DNA of 64,000 nt. It comes from Oceanobacillus senegalensis (GTDB taxonomy: Bacteria; Bacillota; Bacilli; Bacillales; Amphibacillaceae). The notes under the pieces are model-generated. The model searched no databases, was not told the DNA's origin, and saw only the letters and a list, made by a program, of their open reading frames with translations. Position numbers and translations under genes: made by a program. Numbering within the stretch: the stretch's first letter is position 1; every line of letters begins with the position of its first letter. Of the stretch, positions 45,284 to 55,127 are shown piece by piece. The stretch covers positions 2,410,718-2,474,717 of the forward strand of contig NZ_LT839648.1 in NCBI RefSeq assembly GCF_900176885.1, read 5' to 3'.

Positions 45284-45607
45284 TCATTTATTTAGAAGTT
45301 GGCTAGATTGATAATTCGATAACAGCCACTCCACAACATCTAATTTATTTTCTTCACCTATTTCATGTTCCGTTTCATAGGTTTTATATAGGACGTAGGC
45401 ACCCTCTTCTTTAAAAAACTCGTAATTTTGCTGGCCAACCTTTGGTGGAAAAATAGGATCAAGCTCACCATCTGTTAAGAAAACAGACAAATATGTGACC
45501 GGCTTCACTTGATATCTCTCTTTCATAAACGATGGAACATAGCCATTCATGGAAACAATTCCCCGGAGCATGGGATATTCCTTAACTTCCGTTCGATTTT
45601 CAGGCAT
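45284..45607 (-). pseudogene. C-terminal remnant of an alpha/beta-hydrolase (carboxylesterase/phospholipase type)
   Basis: The 107-codon frame covers only the back half of a serine hydrolase: RGIVSMNGYVPSF, the acid region VFLTDGELDPIFPP and the catalytic histidine in YETEHEIGEE. The N-terminal half with the GxSxG nucleophile is absent, and no trace of it is readable in 45608-45990. No ribosome site precedes ATG 45607. I read it as a decayed gene; its truncation lies at the left border of the Nudix-helicase module. Confidence 0.6.
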
Positions 45608-45989
45608 TTTTACTTCATAGTAAAATGTTTTATGGACAAGCTCTCACCCTTCACTCTTACTTTAAATCTTTAAGTTAAACTTATTTTTACTGATAGAACC
45701 ATTGTAAACTTCCCTATTACAATATCTAGTCTTCACTAGACATAGAATATACCTAACGGGGTTAGAGTAATCAATAATTTCATTTACCTTAAAAGATTAG
45801 AACCACTTTAATATTGAAGAAGGTTTTAAACCTTTTAGTATTTCTTGGAGATTTTTTGGTCTATTTTCATTATATATCTTCATAGAATTTAGCTTATCAT
45901 TTATGATATTATGGTATCCTTATTTTTAGAATTACATAAAATTATTAATAAGGGGAAAGGTAACCTTTCTAAGAGATCCGGAGGTTATT
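45608..45989. other. AT-rich gap left of the Nudix-helicase module
   Basis: No ORF. TCTAGT-CTTC-ACTAGA forms a small dyad at 45725-45740. The Nudix promoter should lie in the last 100 bp. The gap marks the boundary between decayed and intact genes. Confidence 0.45.
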
Positions 45990-46382
45990 ATGAAAAAAAA
46001 TATTCACGTAGTAGGGGCAATAATTATTGAAAGAGGTAAAATATTATGTGCACAACGAGGGCCTAATAAGACACTACCATATATGTGGGAATTCCCTGGA
46101 GGAAAAATAGAAAAGGGAGAAACTGCTGAGCAAGCATTAAAGCGAGAAATAAAGGAAGAAATAAAATGTAAAGTTGATGTTAGGGAAAAATTTGCATACA
46201 CCATACACGAATATGAGTTTGGGATTGTTCATCTAATCACATATATATGCAAACTAATAACGGGAGAACCCGAGTTAACCGAACATTTACAGACAAAGTG
46301 GTTAAAAAAAGAAGAACTTTCATCATTAGATTGGGCACCAGCGGACATTCCTACTATCGAAAAATTAATTAATAAGTATTAA
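45990..46382 (+). CDS. Nudix hydrolase (MutT-like) of the helicase module
   Basis: Predicted hydrolase of a nucleoside diphosphate derivative such as an oxidised or modified NTP, 130 aa. The Nudix box is complete: GGKIEKGETAEQALKREIKEE (from G37; Gx5Ex7REUxEE). The head HVVGAIIIERGKILCAQRG is typical of the MutT/CTP-pyrophosphohydrolase group. GGAGG precedes ATG 45990. The next gene starts 24 bp after its stop on the same strand, so the two are co-transcribed; the pairing suggests that it makes or removes a nucleotide signal or protects the pool during helicase action. Housekeeping MutT is the alternative. Confidence 0.9.
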   Translation: MKKNIHVVGAIIIERGKILCAQRGPNKTLPYMWEFPGGKIEKGETAEQALKREIKEEIKCKVDVREKFAYTIHEYEFGIVHLITYICKLITGEPELTEHLQTKWLKKEELSSLDWAPADIPTIEKLINKY

Positions 46383-46406
46383 GTGTTAGAAAGAGGTGCG
46401 ACTATC

Positions 46407-49400
46407 TTGAAAGAGGGCATCTATGAGGAAATAATTAATATAAAGATGAAAGAAAAGTTGGATTTATTTGATATAAAAGATTTCCAGTTAGAAAAGGAAA
46501 CTTTAGATGTAGAAGAAGCTCGTAAGTTTTTGTCTTCTTATATCTCTAATGTAACAAGAAAAGCCCTTCAATACCTAAGAGACAAAGAAACTAACGACAA
46601 AGAGGCTTTATTAAAACAAATAAAAGCGTGTAATGAATTAATTATTACTTTAAGCCAACAATTAGATGAAGAAGAATTTGAACGGTTACAGATTGATGAT
46701 AAAGGAGAAGTTCTCCATTCCATTTATTCCAAAATAAATTCAGTTAAAGGGATAAAAAAAGAGAAACCGATTCGGCCTGTTACCCCTATATCAGAAAGCA
46801 CTCTTTTTACCGGTTCTAAAAGTGAGCCTGATATGCTTAGTGAGTTAAAAAAAGAAATATTATCATCTGATCAGCTTGATTTTCTAGTTTCATTTGTAAA
46901 GTGGAGTGGTATTCGCTGTATTATAGAAGAATTAAAAGCATTTACAGAAAACGGGGGAAAACTTAGGGTTATTACGACTTCCTATATGGAAGCAACGGAT
47001 TATAAGGCAATCATCGAACTAAGTAAATTGAAAAACACAGAGATAAAGATATCATATGATATAGATCGTACCCGCCTTCATGCAAAAGCATATATGTTTA
47101 AACGGGAAACAGGTTTTACGACAGCATACATAGGGTCATCCAATCTCTCAAATCCCGCCTTAACCTCTGGACTAGAATGGAATATGAAGGTCACAGAAAA
47201 GGATTCCCCGGATATCATTAGAAAATTTGAAGCGACTTTTGAAAGTTATTGGAATGATGGTGAATTTAAAGATTTTAAAGGTGACGAGGAAGCAAGTAAA
47301 AGAAAATTAAAACACGCATTAAGCAGGAAAAAACAACTAGTAGAAAACGACATCCACTTCAAATTAGACATACAGCCCTATCACTACCAAAAAGAAATGT
47401 TAGACAATTTACAAGCTGAAAGGGAAGTCTTTGGAAGAAATAGAAATTTACTAGTTGCAGCTACCGGTGTAGGAAAAACCGTTATCTCAGCCTTCGACTA
47501 TAAAAAGTTCATACAAAAAAACACAAATAATACGAAATTACTTTTCGTTGCACATCGAGAGGAAATATTAAAGCAAAGTAGAGATACATTTAGAGCTATT
47601 CTAAAAGACTTTAATTTTGGTGATTTATTGGTAGGAGGTAGCACTCCTAATTCACTTGATCACTTATTTGTTAGTATACAATCCTTTAATAGTATGAATT
47701 TACATGAGAAGGTAACAGATGATTTTTATGACTTTATTATAGTAGACGAATTCCATCATGCTGCAGCGAATTCATATCAAACTTTATTAAGCTATTTCAA
47801 ACCTAAAATACTGTTGGGTTTAACAGCAACTCCTGAAAGAATGGATGGACAAGATATTACAAAGTATTTCGACGGGAAGATTGCTTCTGAAATGAGGCTA
47901 ACGGAAGCTATTGACAGAAAGCTTTTAAGTCCATTTCAGTACTTTGGAGTTAGTGACACAGTTGATTTGTCTTCACTTAAATGGAGCAGAAAAGGCTATG
48001 ACTTGAAAGAATTAGAAAATGTATATACGAATAATAGAATTCGTAGTAATCAAATAATTAATAGTTTATATAAGTACGTCACAGATATAGATGATGTCAA
48101 AGGACTCGGATTCTGTGCTGGAATAGAACATGCTAAATACATGGCGCAAGTTTTTAATGAGAGAAATATCCCTGCCGTAGCGTTACATGGGGATTCAGAC
48201 AAAGAAGTAAGGAGAAGTTCACAACGTAAATTATCAGCAGGAAAGATAAGTTTTATCTTCGTCGCTGACCTCTATAATGAGGGTGTTGATATACCAGACG
48301 TCAACACTATTCTATTCTTACGTCCTACTAATAGTCTAACTGTCTTTCTTCAACAACTAGGGAGAGGATTAAGACTAGCTGAGGGAAAAGAATGTCTTAC
48401 TGTTTTAGACTTTATTGGACAAGCCCATAAGAAATATAATTTTGAAGAAAAGTTCCGCACACTAGTTGGGAAAACAAAACATTCCATAGAGTATTATGTT
48501 GATAATGGATTTTCAGATTTACCAAGAGGAAGTTTTATCTTACTGGAAAAACAGGCAAAGGAATATGTTCTTAGGAATATTAAGGCATCTAAAAATACAA
48601 AACAAAATTTAATTAACAAAATGAAAACTTTTGAACAAGACACTGGATTAGAACTTACTTTATTTAATTTTCTAAATCACAACAACTTATCTCTATATGA
48701 CTTTTATGGAAGAAACGGTAATCGTTCATTCCAACGCATGATGGTTGAAGCTGGTTTAAGTCAAGATTTTTTCTGTGAAAACGAAGATAAAATAGTTAAA
48801 AGGTTTCACAAATTATTTCCATTAAATTCAAAAAAAATTCTAGACTTCTTCATTAAATATGTTCAAACAGCTGGAGAATATCATATAAAAAATAAAGAAG
48901 AAAAATTAATGGAAAATATGTTATATTATTCTTTTTATAAAAAAGAGCCATCGAAAGAAGGTTTGGCTACAATTAATGACGGTTTAAAGAGAATTTTCGA
49001 AAATAAACATATTCAAATGGAAATCCTTCAGATACTAGAATTTAGTTACTATTCAATTAAAACAATAGAAATTGAAAATGAGTTTGATTTCATCACACCT
49101 TTAACTGTCCACTCTACTTATACCAAGGAACAAATAATGGCGGCGTTAGGATATTTTAATGAAGAAAAGTGCCCTGCATTTAGGGAAGGGGTTAAACATT
49201 TCAAAGATAAGAAATTAGACATATTTTTTACTACGCTAAACAAGTCAGAGAAAGATTTTTCACCATCAACATTATACGAAGATTACGCAATAAATGAGGA
49301 ATTATTTCATTGGCAAACACAGAGTACATTAACGGAGTCAAGTAGAACAGCACAAAGGTATATTAATCATAAGTCATTAGACCATAAAATAGCCTTATTT

Positions 49401-49565
49401 GTTAGGGAATATAAACAAGAAAATGGATACACAGCACCATTTACATTTTTAGGAACGTGCGACTATGTAAGCCATTCAGGAGAAAAACCTATTAGTTTTA
49501 TATGGAGACTAAAAAATCAATTACCACCAGAACTACTGCCTAAGGCCAATAAAAGTATTATCTAG
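46407..49565 (+). CDS. PLD-domain / SF2 helicase / DUF3427 protein
   Basis: 1052 aa from TTG 46407 (GAGGTG 8 nt upstream; an in-frame GTG at 46383 is the other option). Order (numbering from TTG): helical N-terminal region (1-125); phospholipase-D-like nuclease domain (about 145-285) with the HxK motif HAK at 225-227 and GSSN at 243-246; SF2 helicase core with Walker A AATGVGKT (351-358), DEFH box (447-450), TATPERMDG (473-481), and helicase-C motifs LHGD, NEGVDIP and QLGRGLR (650-656); C-terminal DUF3427 region ending with ELFHWQTQ, ALFVREYKQ, FTFLGTCDYVSHSG. This multidomain family resembles type III restriction-like enzymes and occurs sporadically. Nucleic-acid surveillance or anti-phage defence is inference. 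AT-richer than its neighbours. Confidence 0.88.
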   Translation: MKEGIYEEIINIKMKEKLDLFDIKDFQLEKETLDVEEARKFLSSYISNVTRKALQYLRDKETNDKEALLKQIKACNELIITLSQQLDEEEFERLQIDDKGEVLHSIYSKINSVKGIKKEKPIRPVTPISESTLFTGSKSEPDMLSELKKEILSSDQLDFLVSFVKWSGIRCIIEELKAFTENGGKLRVITTSYMEATDYKAIIELSKLKNTEIKISYDIDRTRLHAKAYMFKRETGFTTAYIGSSNLSNPALTSGLEWNMKVTEKDSPDIIRKFEATFESYWNDGEFKDFKGDEEASKRKLKHALSRKKQLVENDIHFKLDIQPYHYQKEMLDNLQAEREVFGRNRNLLVAATGVGKTVISAFDYKKFIQKNTNNTKLLFVAHREEILKQSRDTFRAILKDFNFGDLLVGGSTPNSLDHLFVSIQSFNSMNLHEKVTDDFYDFIIVDEFHHAAANSYQTLLSYFKPKILLGLTATPERMDGQDITKYFDGKIASEMRLTEAIDRKLLSPFQYFGVSDTVDLSSLKWSRKGYDLKELENVYTNNRIRSNQIINSLYKYVTDIDDVKGLGFCAGIEHAKYMAQVFNERNIPAVALHGDSDKEVRRSSQRKLSAGKISFIFVADLYNEGVDIPDVNTILFLRPTNSLTVFLQQLGRGLRLAEGKECLTVLDFIGQAHKKYNFEEKFRTLVGKTKHSIEYYVDNGFSDLPRGSFILLEKQAKEYVLRNIKASKNTKQNLINKMKTFEQDTGLELTLFNFLNHNNLSLYDFYGRNGNRSFQRMMVEAGLSQDFFCENEDKIVKRFHKLFPLNSKKILDFFIKYVQTAGEYHIKNKEEKLMENMLYYSFYKKEPSKEGLATINDGLKRIFENKHIQMEILQILEFSYYSIKTIEIENEFDFITPLTVHSTYTKEQIMAALGYFNEEKCPAFREGVKHFKDKKLDIFFTTLNKSEKDFSPSTLYEDYAINEELFHWQTQSTLTESSRTAQRYINHKSLDHKIALFVREYKQENGYTAPFTFLGTCDYVSHSGEKPISFIWRLKNQLPPELLPKANKSII

Positions 49566-49883
49566 ATGAAATGATAATGGTAGAAAACAGGTGTCTCCCC
49601 TACAACTTTATAGAATAGCTAGAATAGAGGATGTGGCACCAGTTTTCTTTTTCACTATAATTTATGATTTACATGGCTGCGAACATATTAATTTATAATA
49701 ATATTTTGTGGTATCTTTAATATTTCTTTAATTAATTGAATAGTTTGGCCTACTTCTTGCCTTATTAATCACATTATAAGTAGCCTCTACTTAATCATGG
49801 ATTATTAATAGGGATGGATAAACGCTCCATCCCTATATCAAGAGTTTACGAGTCTCTTTTTTATCTAACCTCAGCCATCCCCA
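49566..49883. other. Gap right of the helicase gene
   Basis: AT-rich, with no ORF. It contains the hairpin at 49808-49836. No attachment site or direct repeat matching the left border could be recognised by eye. Confidence 0.45.
49808..49836. terminator. Hairpin between the helicase and EamA genes
   Basis: ATAGGGATGGA (49808-49818) pairs perfectly with 49826-49836. The T tract is weak on both strands, so terminator function is likely but not certain. Confidence 0.55.
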
Positions 49884-50798
49884 TCACCCATGCTCTTTCA
49901 CCATCCTCCTATACCTTATTCGGTCTGCTATCCCCGACCCTAGGATAACCCCAGTTACAATGAAAACAAACCCTAAGAAATGGGCGATTGTTATTTTTTC
50001 ACCTAAAAATAAAAACGAGCCTATCAATGCGAAAAATGGTGTTAGATTCATAAAGATGGATGATTTTCCCGGACCAATATATTGAATCGCATGATTGTAA
50101 AGGAATTGGCCAACTGCTGTTGCAAGTATAGCGGAACCAAGAAATACACTCCAGCCAAGGGCAGTTCCATCCTTCAAGCTAGAAAGGCCATTTGGCTCCA
50201 TAATCATACTTAGTAAAAATAATAAAAAAGATCCTAACATTAACGTATATCCTGTTACAAGTCTTGCTCCCATGGTTTCTGTAGCCTTTTTTATATAAAT
50301 GAAGCTGATTGCTTGTGTAAGTACAGCTAGAAAAATATAAATATCTCCGAGGTTAAACGTGAAACTAGCACCATTTCCAACAAGAATAACTAATGAAACC
50401 CCGAAAAGACCAAAAAATATACCTACCATTCGCATTATCGAAAGACGTTCCTTTAACAGGATACTTGCCAGAATGGAGGTAAACAGTGGTACTAACCCTA
50501 AAATCAAACCCGAACTAGATGCCGTTGTTTGTGTCAATCCGACTGATAGGAAGAAATGATGTCCTAAAACCCCTGTTATCGAAATTAGGGAGATATATAG
50601 AAGTTCCTTTTTCTTCGGTAGACGAATCTGTTTTTTCAAGCCTAAAATTAAAACTACAACCGTTGCAGCTAAAAATATGCGGAAGGACGTAATGGTAACT
50701 GCAGCAAATTCTCCTACAATCACTTTAATGGCAATTACATTAAATCCCCACATAACCATGACCAACATAAGCTGCCCATAAATCAGAGACTTCCCCAA
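49884..50798 (-). CDS. EamA/DMT family transporter
   Basis: 304-aa drug/metabolite transporter with ten predicted helices in two EamA repeats (about 5-140 and 150-290), ending in a basic RIRYRRMVKEHG tail. Typical segments are MWGFNVIAIKVI in TM1 and SGLILGLVPLFTSILASILLKERL at the end of the first repeat. Start TTG 50798 with AGAAGGGA upstream. Substrate unknown (RhaT/YdcZ-like exporters handle amino acids or metabolites). Confidence 0.88.
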   Translation of the reverse strand: MGKSLIYGQLMLVMVMWGFNVIAIKVIVGEFAAVTITSFRIFLAATVVVLILGLKKQIRLPKKKELLYISLISITGVLGHHFFLSVGLTQTTASSSGLILGLVPLFTSILASILLKERLSIMRMVGIFFGLFGVSLVILVGNGASFTFNLGDIYIFLAVLTQAISFIYIKKATETMGARLVTGYTLMLGSFLLFLLSMIMEPNGLSSLKDGTALGWSVFLGSAILATAVGQFLYNHAIQYIGPGKSSIFMNLTPFFALIGSFLFLGEKITIAHFLGFVFIVTGVILGSGIADRIRYRRMVKEHG

Positions 50799-51049
50799 TG
50801 AATTCCCTTCTTTCCTGTAATATTCTTATTTTCTAAACCTACTCAAATGGTAACAGATAAAGAAAGAAATTGCCCTAGAATGGTCTTATCGAAACGAACT
50901 AATTAGAGATAATTTGCTTTTTGTAGATACCTTTAAAAGGTATGTCGTATTCTGATTTTCATTCCAGATATACTTGAACTTAAAGAAACTTTAAAAGAAC
51001 ATACGATTCACCGCACTTCCCGAATTTTGCCGAATCATTTTATCCCGCG

Positions 51050-51092
51050 AAAAAGCCTTAGCATAGTAGGAATATCTACTTATCCTAAGGCT
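51050..51092 (-). terminator. Terminator after hxlB
   Basis: AGCCTTAG (51054-51061) pairs with CTAAGGCT (51085-51092), with an inner AGTAG/CTACT stem, and is followed by T5 on the minus strand. Confidence 0.88.
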
Positions 51093-51097
51093 AGTTT

Positions 51098-51655
51098 CTA
51101 TTCTAAATTGGCATGTCTACCATACATCGTATCTGATGTTAACCCTTTTTCAGACATCAACTTTAAAATGACCGCATCATAAAATAATAGAAGAGATTGT
51201 TCAAATAATGACCCCATCGGTTGTATCGATTTTTGACTGTCACCATTATCTTTTGCTTGCGCATTAATTTTGACGCTGAAATCAGCTAAATGACCAATTG
51301 GCGATTCGGGGTTAATCGTTATTAAAGCAACTTTTGCCCCAATGCTTTTCGCTTTTTCAGCCATGACAGCAAGTGTTTTCGTGCCACCTGAACCACTACC
51401 AACGATAAGTAAATCGTCTTCTTCCAAATTAGGTGTCACGGTCTCTCCAACCACATAGGCTTCCAAACCAATATGCATCATGCGCATCGCAAATGCCTTT
51501 GCCATTAAACCAGAGCGACCTGCGCCAGCCACAAATACTTTCTTTGCTTGTAAGATTTCATCCGCTAATTCTTCCAATTCTTCATCATTTATGGTGAGAA
51601 GTGACTTTTCAAGCTCCTTTAATATCGTACCTGTATAAGAAGTTTCTACTTCCAT
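51098..51655 (-). CDS. hxlB: 6-phospho-3-hexuloisomerase
   Basis: Isomerises hexulose-6-phosphate to fructose-6-phosphate, the second step of the ribulose monophosphate pathway. 185-aa SIS-domain protein with VFVAGAGRSGLMAKAFAMRMMH (about 34-55) and VGSGSGGTKT; ends EKGLTSDTMYGRHANLE, the typical PHI tail. It follows hxlA with a 1-bp gap. Confidence 0.95.
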   Translation of the reverse strand: MEVETSYTGTILKELEKSLLTINDEELEELADEILQAKKVFVAGAGRSGLMAKAFAMRMMHIGLEAYVVGETVTPNLEEDDLLIVGSGSGGTKTLAVMAEKAKSIGAKVALITINPESPIGHLADFSVKINAQAKDNGDSQKSIQPMGSLFEQSLLLFYDAVILKLMSEKGLTSDTMYGRHANLE

Positions 51656-51656
51656 A

Positions 51657-52298
51657 TTAAACAGTAACCCCTTGTTCCATCTGTTCTTTCATGCTTTTAG
51701 CTACTTCATTTTTATTTTCCTGATTAGCAATTCCACCACCAACGATAATTAAATCCGGTTGTGCATTAATTGCCTCTTGTAGGGTTTCTTGTTTGATTCC
51801 ACCTGCTATTGCTGTTTTAGCATTTTTAACCACTTCTTTAATCTTACGAAGGTCCGCAAATGAGTCTTTCCCCTCCGCTTGCAAGTCATAACCTGTATGG
51901 ACACAAATATAATCAGCTCCAAGCTTGTCTAATTCTTCTGCACGAGACTGGATATCTTTTACCCCAATCATATCTACTAAAACTTCTATTCCCTGTTTTT
52001 TCGCTTCTTCTATGGCGCCTTTAATAGAAGTATCTTCCGCTTGAGCTAGGATTGTTACAATATCTGCCCCAGCTTCTGCCGCACCAGCAACTTCATAAGC
52101 TGCTGCATCCATGATTTTTTCATCTGCCAACACTTCAAGCTCAGGAAATGCTGCCTTCATTTCTTTTACTGCACGAAGACCTTCTCTATTAATAACAGGT
52201 GTACCAAGTTCGACTATATCAATATGATCTTTTACCTCTTTTACTAACTCAATTGCTTCCTCTGTATTAACAAGATCTAATGCTAATTGTAATTTCAT
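51657..52298 (-). CDS. hxlA: 3-hexulose-6-phosphate synthase
   Basis: Condenses formaldehyde with ribulose-5-phosphate. 213 aa, OMP-decarboxylase-like TIM barrel: MKLQLALDLVNTEEA, VELGTPVINREGL, ADEKIMDAA (metal/phosphate site) and the GGGIAN phosphate loop near the C-terminus. Together with HxlB it detoxifies formaldehyde. GGGGAAAGATGA upstream of ATG 52298. Confidence 0.95.
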   Translation of the reverse strand: MKLQLALDLVNTEEAIELVKEVKDHIDIVELGTPVINREGLRAVKEMKAAFPELEVLADEKIMDAAAYEVAGAAEAGADIVTILAQAEDTSIKGAIEEAKKQGIEVLVDMIGVKDIQSRAEELDKLGADYICVHTGYDLQAEGKDSFADLRKIKEVVKNAKTAIAGGIKQETLQEAINAQPDLIIVGGGIANQENKNEVAKSMKEQMEQGVTV

Positions 52299-52489
52299 TC
52301 ATCTTTCCCCTTCCTGGAATTTGATTATATATTCACTATAAACCTAACTCTTCCATTATGTAAGTACGCACTTTAAACTCATATAGTGATAAATAGTATA
52401 CTGTGTAAAAAAATAAAGCTGTTTCTGAAGGGGGTTAGTCTTTAAGCAATATATTTAGAATGAGAATAAGCAGTATCATACTATCTTGA

Positions 52490-52530
52490 TTTTTAGAGTT
52501 ACTGCACATTTTCCTTCAACAGCGAGCTAA
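52490..52530. repeat. Orphan end of the terminal-inverted-repeat element
   Basis: TGATTTTTAGAGTTACTGCACATTTTCCTTCA-like sequence matches the right end of the element at 61229-61268 over about 40 bp, including 12 of the 14 terminal bases. No left end is nearby. Confidence 0.55.
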
Positions 52531-52552
52531 AAAGCAACAATATATACGAAAA

Positions 52553-52591
52553 AAGCCAAAAAAATAAGTATAGTGCACCTTCGCACTATAC
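52553..52591 (-). terminator. Terminator after hxlR
   Basis: GTATAGTGC (52568-52576) pairs with GCACTATAC (52583-52591); a T-rich run follows on the minus strand. It separates hxlR from hxlAB. Confidence 0.88.
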
Positions 52592-52969
52592 CTATTTACT
52601 AGCACTTTCTTTTATCACAATGTCATGCGTTAACGATTCTTCTAAATAATCTTTATAAGACCTTCCCCAGTCATACATCTGTTCAAGGATAGGCATCAAC
52701 GTTTTCCCTTGAGGCGTTAAGGAATATTCCACTTTGGGTGGGACGACAGGATAGACTTCCCTATGAACGATCAAATCAGATTCCAGTTCACGGAGTTGTG
52801 TAACAAGCATCCTTTGGGTAATCCCTGGTATCATTCTTTTTAGTTGATTAAACCGTATAGTACCTTCCTTCCCCAAATGCCAAAGGATGATCATTTTCCA
52901 TTTACCGCCAATCACCTCTAATGTAAGTTCTTTTTCACAATTGTACTGCTTCTCACATACATGACCCAA
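52592..52969 (-). CDS. hxlR: HxlR-family transcriptional activator of hxlAB
   Basis: 125 aa, HxlR winged-helix family: [47 protein letters not shown], and the wing [17 protein letters not shown]10 in NCEKE is the conserved N-terminal cysteine region that senses formaldehyde in B. subtilis HxlR. In B. subtilis hxlR is divergent from hxlAB; here all three are on one strand, with a terminator between. Confidence 0.9.
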   Translation of the reverse strand: MGHVCEKQYNCEKELTLEVIGGKWKMIILWHLGKEGTIRFNQLKRMIPGITQRMLVTQLRELESDLIVHREVYPVVPPKVEYSLTPQGKTLMPILEQMYDWGRSYKDYLEESLTHDIVIKESASK

Positions 52970-52987
52970 TCTATCTGCTCCCCCTCT

Positions 52988-53011
52988 TATAGTATACTTT
53001 TTGATACTATA
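52988..53011. promoter_or_regulatory. HxlR-type dyad before hxlR
   Basis: TATAGTAT-N8-ATACTATA (52988-52995 and 53004-53011) contains AGTATACT (52991-52998). The same 8-mer palindrome occurs before hxlA at 52395-52402, so one regulator may bind both. Confidence 0.5.
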
Positions 53012-53101
53012 TACTTAATAAACATCTACTAATAACTAGTATACCAAAACAAAGCCAATATCCCAAATAAACAACCGCCCTATGAGCCATCACCCTGCTT
53101 A

Positions 53102-54097
53102 TCACTTAACAGCCACTACATCAACCAATACTTCCTTCACTGCCTGAATAATATCTTCTACCTGTGGCACGGCAGCTTTCTCTAAATCCGGACTAAATGG
53201 AACAGGAACAGCTTCTCCACCTAGGCGTTTTATGGGCGCAGCCAGGTGATAAAATGCTTCACTTTCAGCAACCATGCTAGCAATTTCTCCACCAAATCCT
53301 CCTCGTTTTACTGCTTCATGAACCACGACAAGGTGACGGGTTTTCATCACTGATTGAATGATGGTTTCTTCGTCCAACGGTACAAGTGTTCTTGGATCAA
53401 TTACTTCGACATGAATACCTTCTTTTTCTAATTCAGCTGCAGCGTCTAATGCTCGATGTACCATTATTGCGGTAGCAACGATCGTTACATCCATACCTTT
53501 GTGTTTGATATCTGCTTTACCTAATGGAATACAATAGGGCTTTTCTGGCACTTCGCTCTTTGTTTTATACAATAGCTTATGCTCGTAAAAAATCACCGGA
53601 TTGTCATCATCTATCGCTGCCTTTAATAATCCTTTTGCATCATAGGCTGTAGAAGGCTGCACCACTTTTAATCCCGGAATATGAGCAACCCATGCTTCTA
53701 AACTTTGCGAATGCTGGGCAGCTGCTCCAGTTCCAGATCCACTAGGCGTTCTTAAGAGCAATGGAACCTTCCCTTTTCCACCATACATATACCGTATTTT
53801 AGCAGCTTGGTTCACCAGTTGATCCATGGCAATCGTGATAAAGTCAGAGAATTGCAGTTCTATAATGGGACGCATTCCGGTAAGAGCGGAACCCACCGCT
53901 ACTCCAGCAATTGCCACCTCACTAATTGGAGTATTACGCACACGTTCTGGACCGAACTCTTCTATCATTCCCTTTGTGACACCGAAGCCACCACCATATA
54001 CGCCAATATCTTCTCCCATTAAAAATACATCATCATTTTTTCGCATTTCTTGACTCATTGTTTCTCTCACTGCTTCAAGATAAGTTAGTTCTCTCAA
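53102..54097 (-). CDS. acoB: Acetoin/pyruvate dehydrogenase E1 component, beta subunit
   Basis: 331-aa transketolase-like beta subunit of a TPP-dependent 2-oxoacid/acetoin dehydrogenase: [63 protein letters not shown] and the C-terminal [14 protein letters not shown]. Closer in style to AcoB than to PdhB. It lies 12 bp after the alpha subunit gene. No E2 or E3 gene follows within the window. Confidence 0.85.
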   Translation of the reverse strand: MRELTYLEAVRETMSQEMRKNDDVFLMGEDIGVYGGGFGVTKGMIEEFGPERVRNTPISEVAIAGVAVGSALTGMRPIIELQFSDFITIAMDQLVNQAAKIRYMYGGKGKVPLLLRTPSGSGTGAAAQHSQSLEAWVAHIPGLKVVQPSTAYDAKGLLKAAIDDDNPVIFYEHKLLYKTKSEVPEKPYCIPLGKADIKHKGMDVTIVATAIMVHRALDAAAELEKEGIHVEVIDPRTLVPLDEETIIQSVMKTRHLVVVHEAVKRGGFGGEIASMVAESEAFYHLAAPIKRLGGEAVPVPFSPDLEKAAVPQVEDIIQAVKEVLVDVVAVK

Positions 54098-54109
54098 AAG
54101 TGCTCCCCC

Positions 54110-55081
54110 CTATGCATAAACATCTGTTAGCAGCTCATCTTTGGGTGGCATCGGACTATTCTTCGCAAACTCTACGGCAGCATCAATCTCTTGATTTGCT
54201 TCTAGTACGAGTGCTTTTGCCTTTTTCTTTGTTAAAATTCCTTCCTCCACTAACACCTTTTCAAATCGGATGATAGGATCTTTTTTACGCCATTCCCTTT
54301 CTTCTTCATGCGTACGATATTTCAAGCCATCACTCTTTGAATGTCCCTTCCATCGATACGTTTTAGCCTCTATCAAAGTAGGCCCTCCTCCTTTACGCGC
54401 TCGTTCAGTTGCTTTATAAGTTTCATTCATTACCTCGATTAGGTCATTCCCATCTACTATGACACTTGGAATTCCGTAAGCAAGCGCCCGTTCTGCAATA
54501 TGTTCAATATTTACCATTTCAGATATTGAACTAGACATCCCATATTGATTATTCTCACAGAAAAACACAACGGGTAAATCCCATATCGACGCCAGATTAA
54601 CTGCCTCATGAAAACTCCCTTCATTCGTAGCACCATCACCAAAAAAACAGACCGTAACATAGTTAAGTTTCTTCATATGAGCAGTAAGGGCTGCTCCAAC
54701 GGCTAACGGTATTCCACCACCAACAATTCCATTCGCGCCTAAATTTCCACGATCTAAGTCAGCAATATGCATTGATCCTCCTTTCCCCTTACAGTAGCCT
54801 GTTATTTTTCCAAACATCTCAGCCATCATCTTATCCACGTAGGCCCCTTTAGCAATGGAATGACCATGACCTCGGTGGGTACTCGTTATTTTATCCGCAT
54901 CTTTTAATACAGCACATGCTCCCACAGCGGTAGCTTCCTGCCCAACCGATAAATGGGTAGTACCATGCATAAGGCCTTTAGCAAAAAATTGTTCTAACCT
55001 TTCATCAAAAAGCCGAATAAGCCACATTTGCTTGTAAAGATGTATGAGTTTTTCGCTTGATATATCCGGAATGAGTTTCAT
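54110..55081 (-). CDS. acoA: Acetoin/pyruvate dehydrogenase E1 component, alpha subunit
   Basis: 323 aa with the TPP motif [31 protein letters not shown] and the [13 protein letters not shown] / [28 protein letters not shown] segments of AcoA-type E1 alpha. ThDP-dependent decarboxylation or acetoin cleavage in complex with the beta subunit. A terminator-like hairpin separates it from the thi genes upstream. Substrate (acetoin versus a 2-oxoacid) is by similarity only. Confidence 0.85.
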   Translation of the reverse strand: MKLIPDISSEKLIHLYKQMWLIRLFDERLEQFFAKGLMHGTTHLSVGQEATAVGACAVLKDADKITSTHRGHGHSIAKGAYVDKMMAEMFGKITGYCKGKGGSMHIADLDRGNLGANGIVGGGIPLAVGAALTAHMKKLNYVTVCFFGDGATNEGSFHEAVNLASIWDLPVVFFCENNQYGMSSSISEMVNIEHIAERALAYGIPSVIVDGNDLIEVMNETYKATERARKGGGPTLIEAKTYRWKGHSKSDGLKYRTHEEEREWRKKDPIIRFEKVLVEEGILTKKKAKALVLEANQEIDAAVEFAKNSPMPPKDELLTDVYA

Positions 55082-55127
55082 CCGTTTAACCTCCTATTCG
55101 AATAGATTCTCTCTTTCACTCAAATAA

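Noticed and set aside
46407..49565. Assignment of the helicase to the Mokosh defence system
   Set aside because: The PLD domain is N-terminal and the helicase is SF2 with DUF3427, which does not fit the Mokosh layout as I know it.
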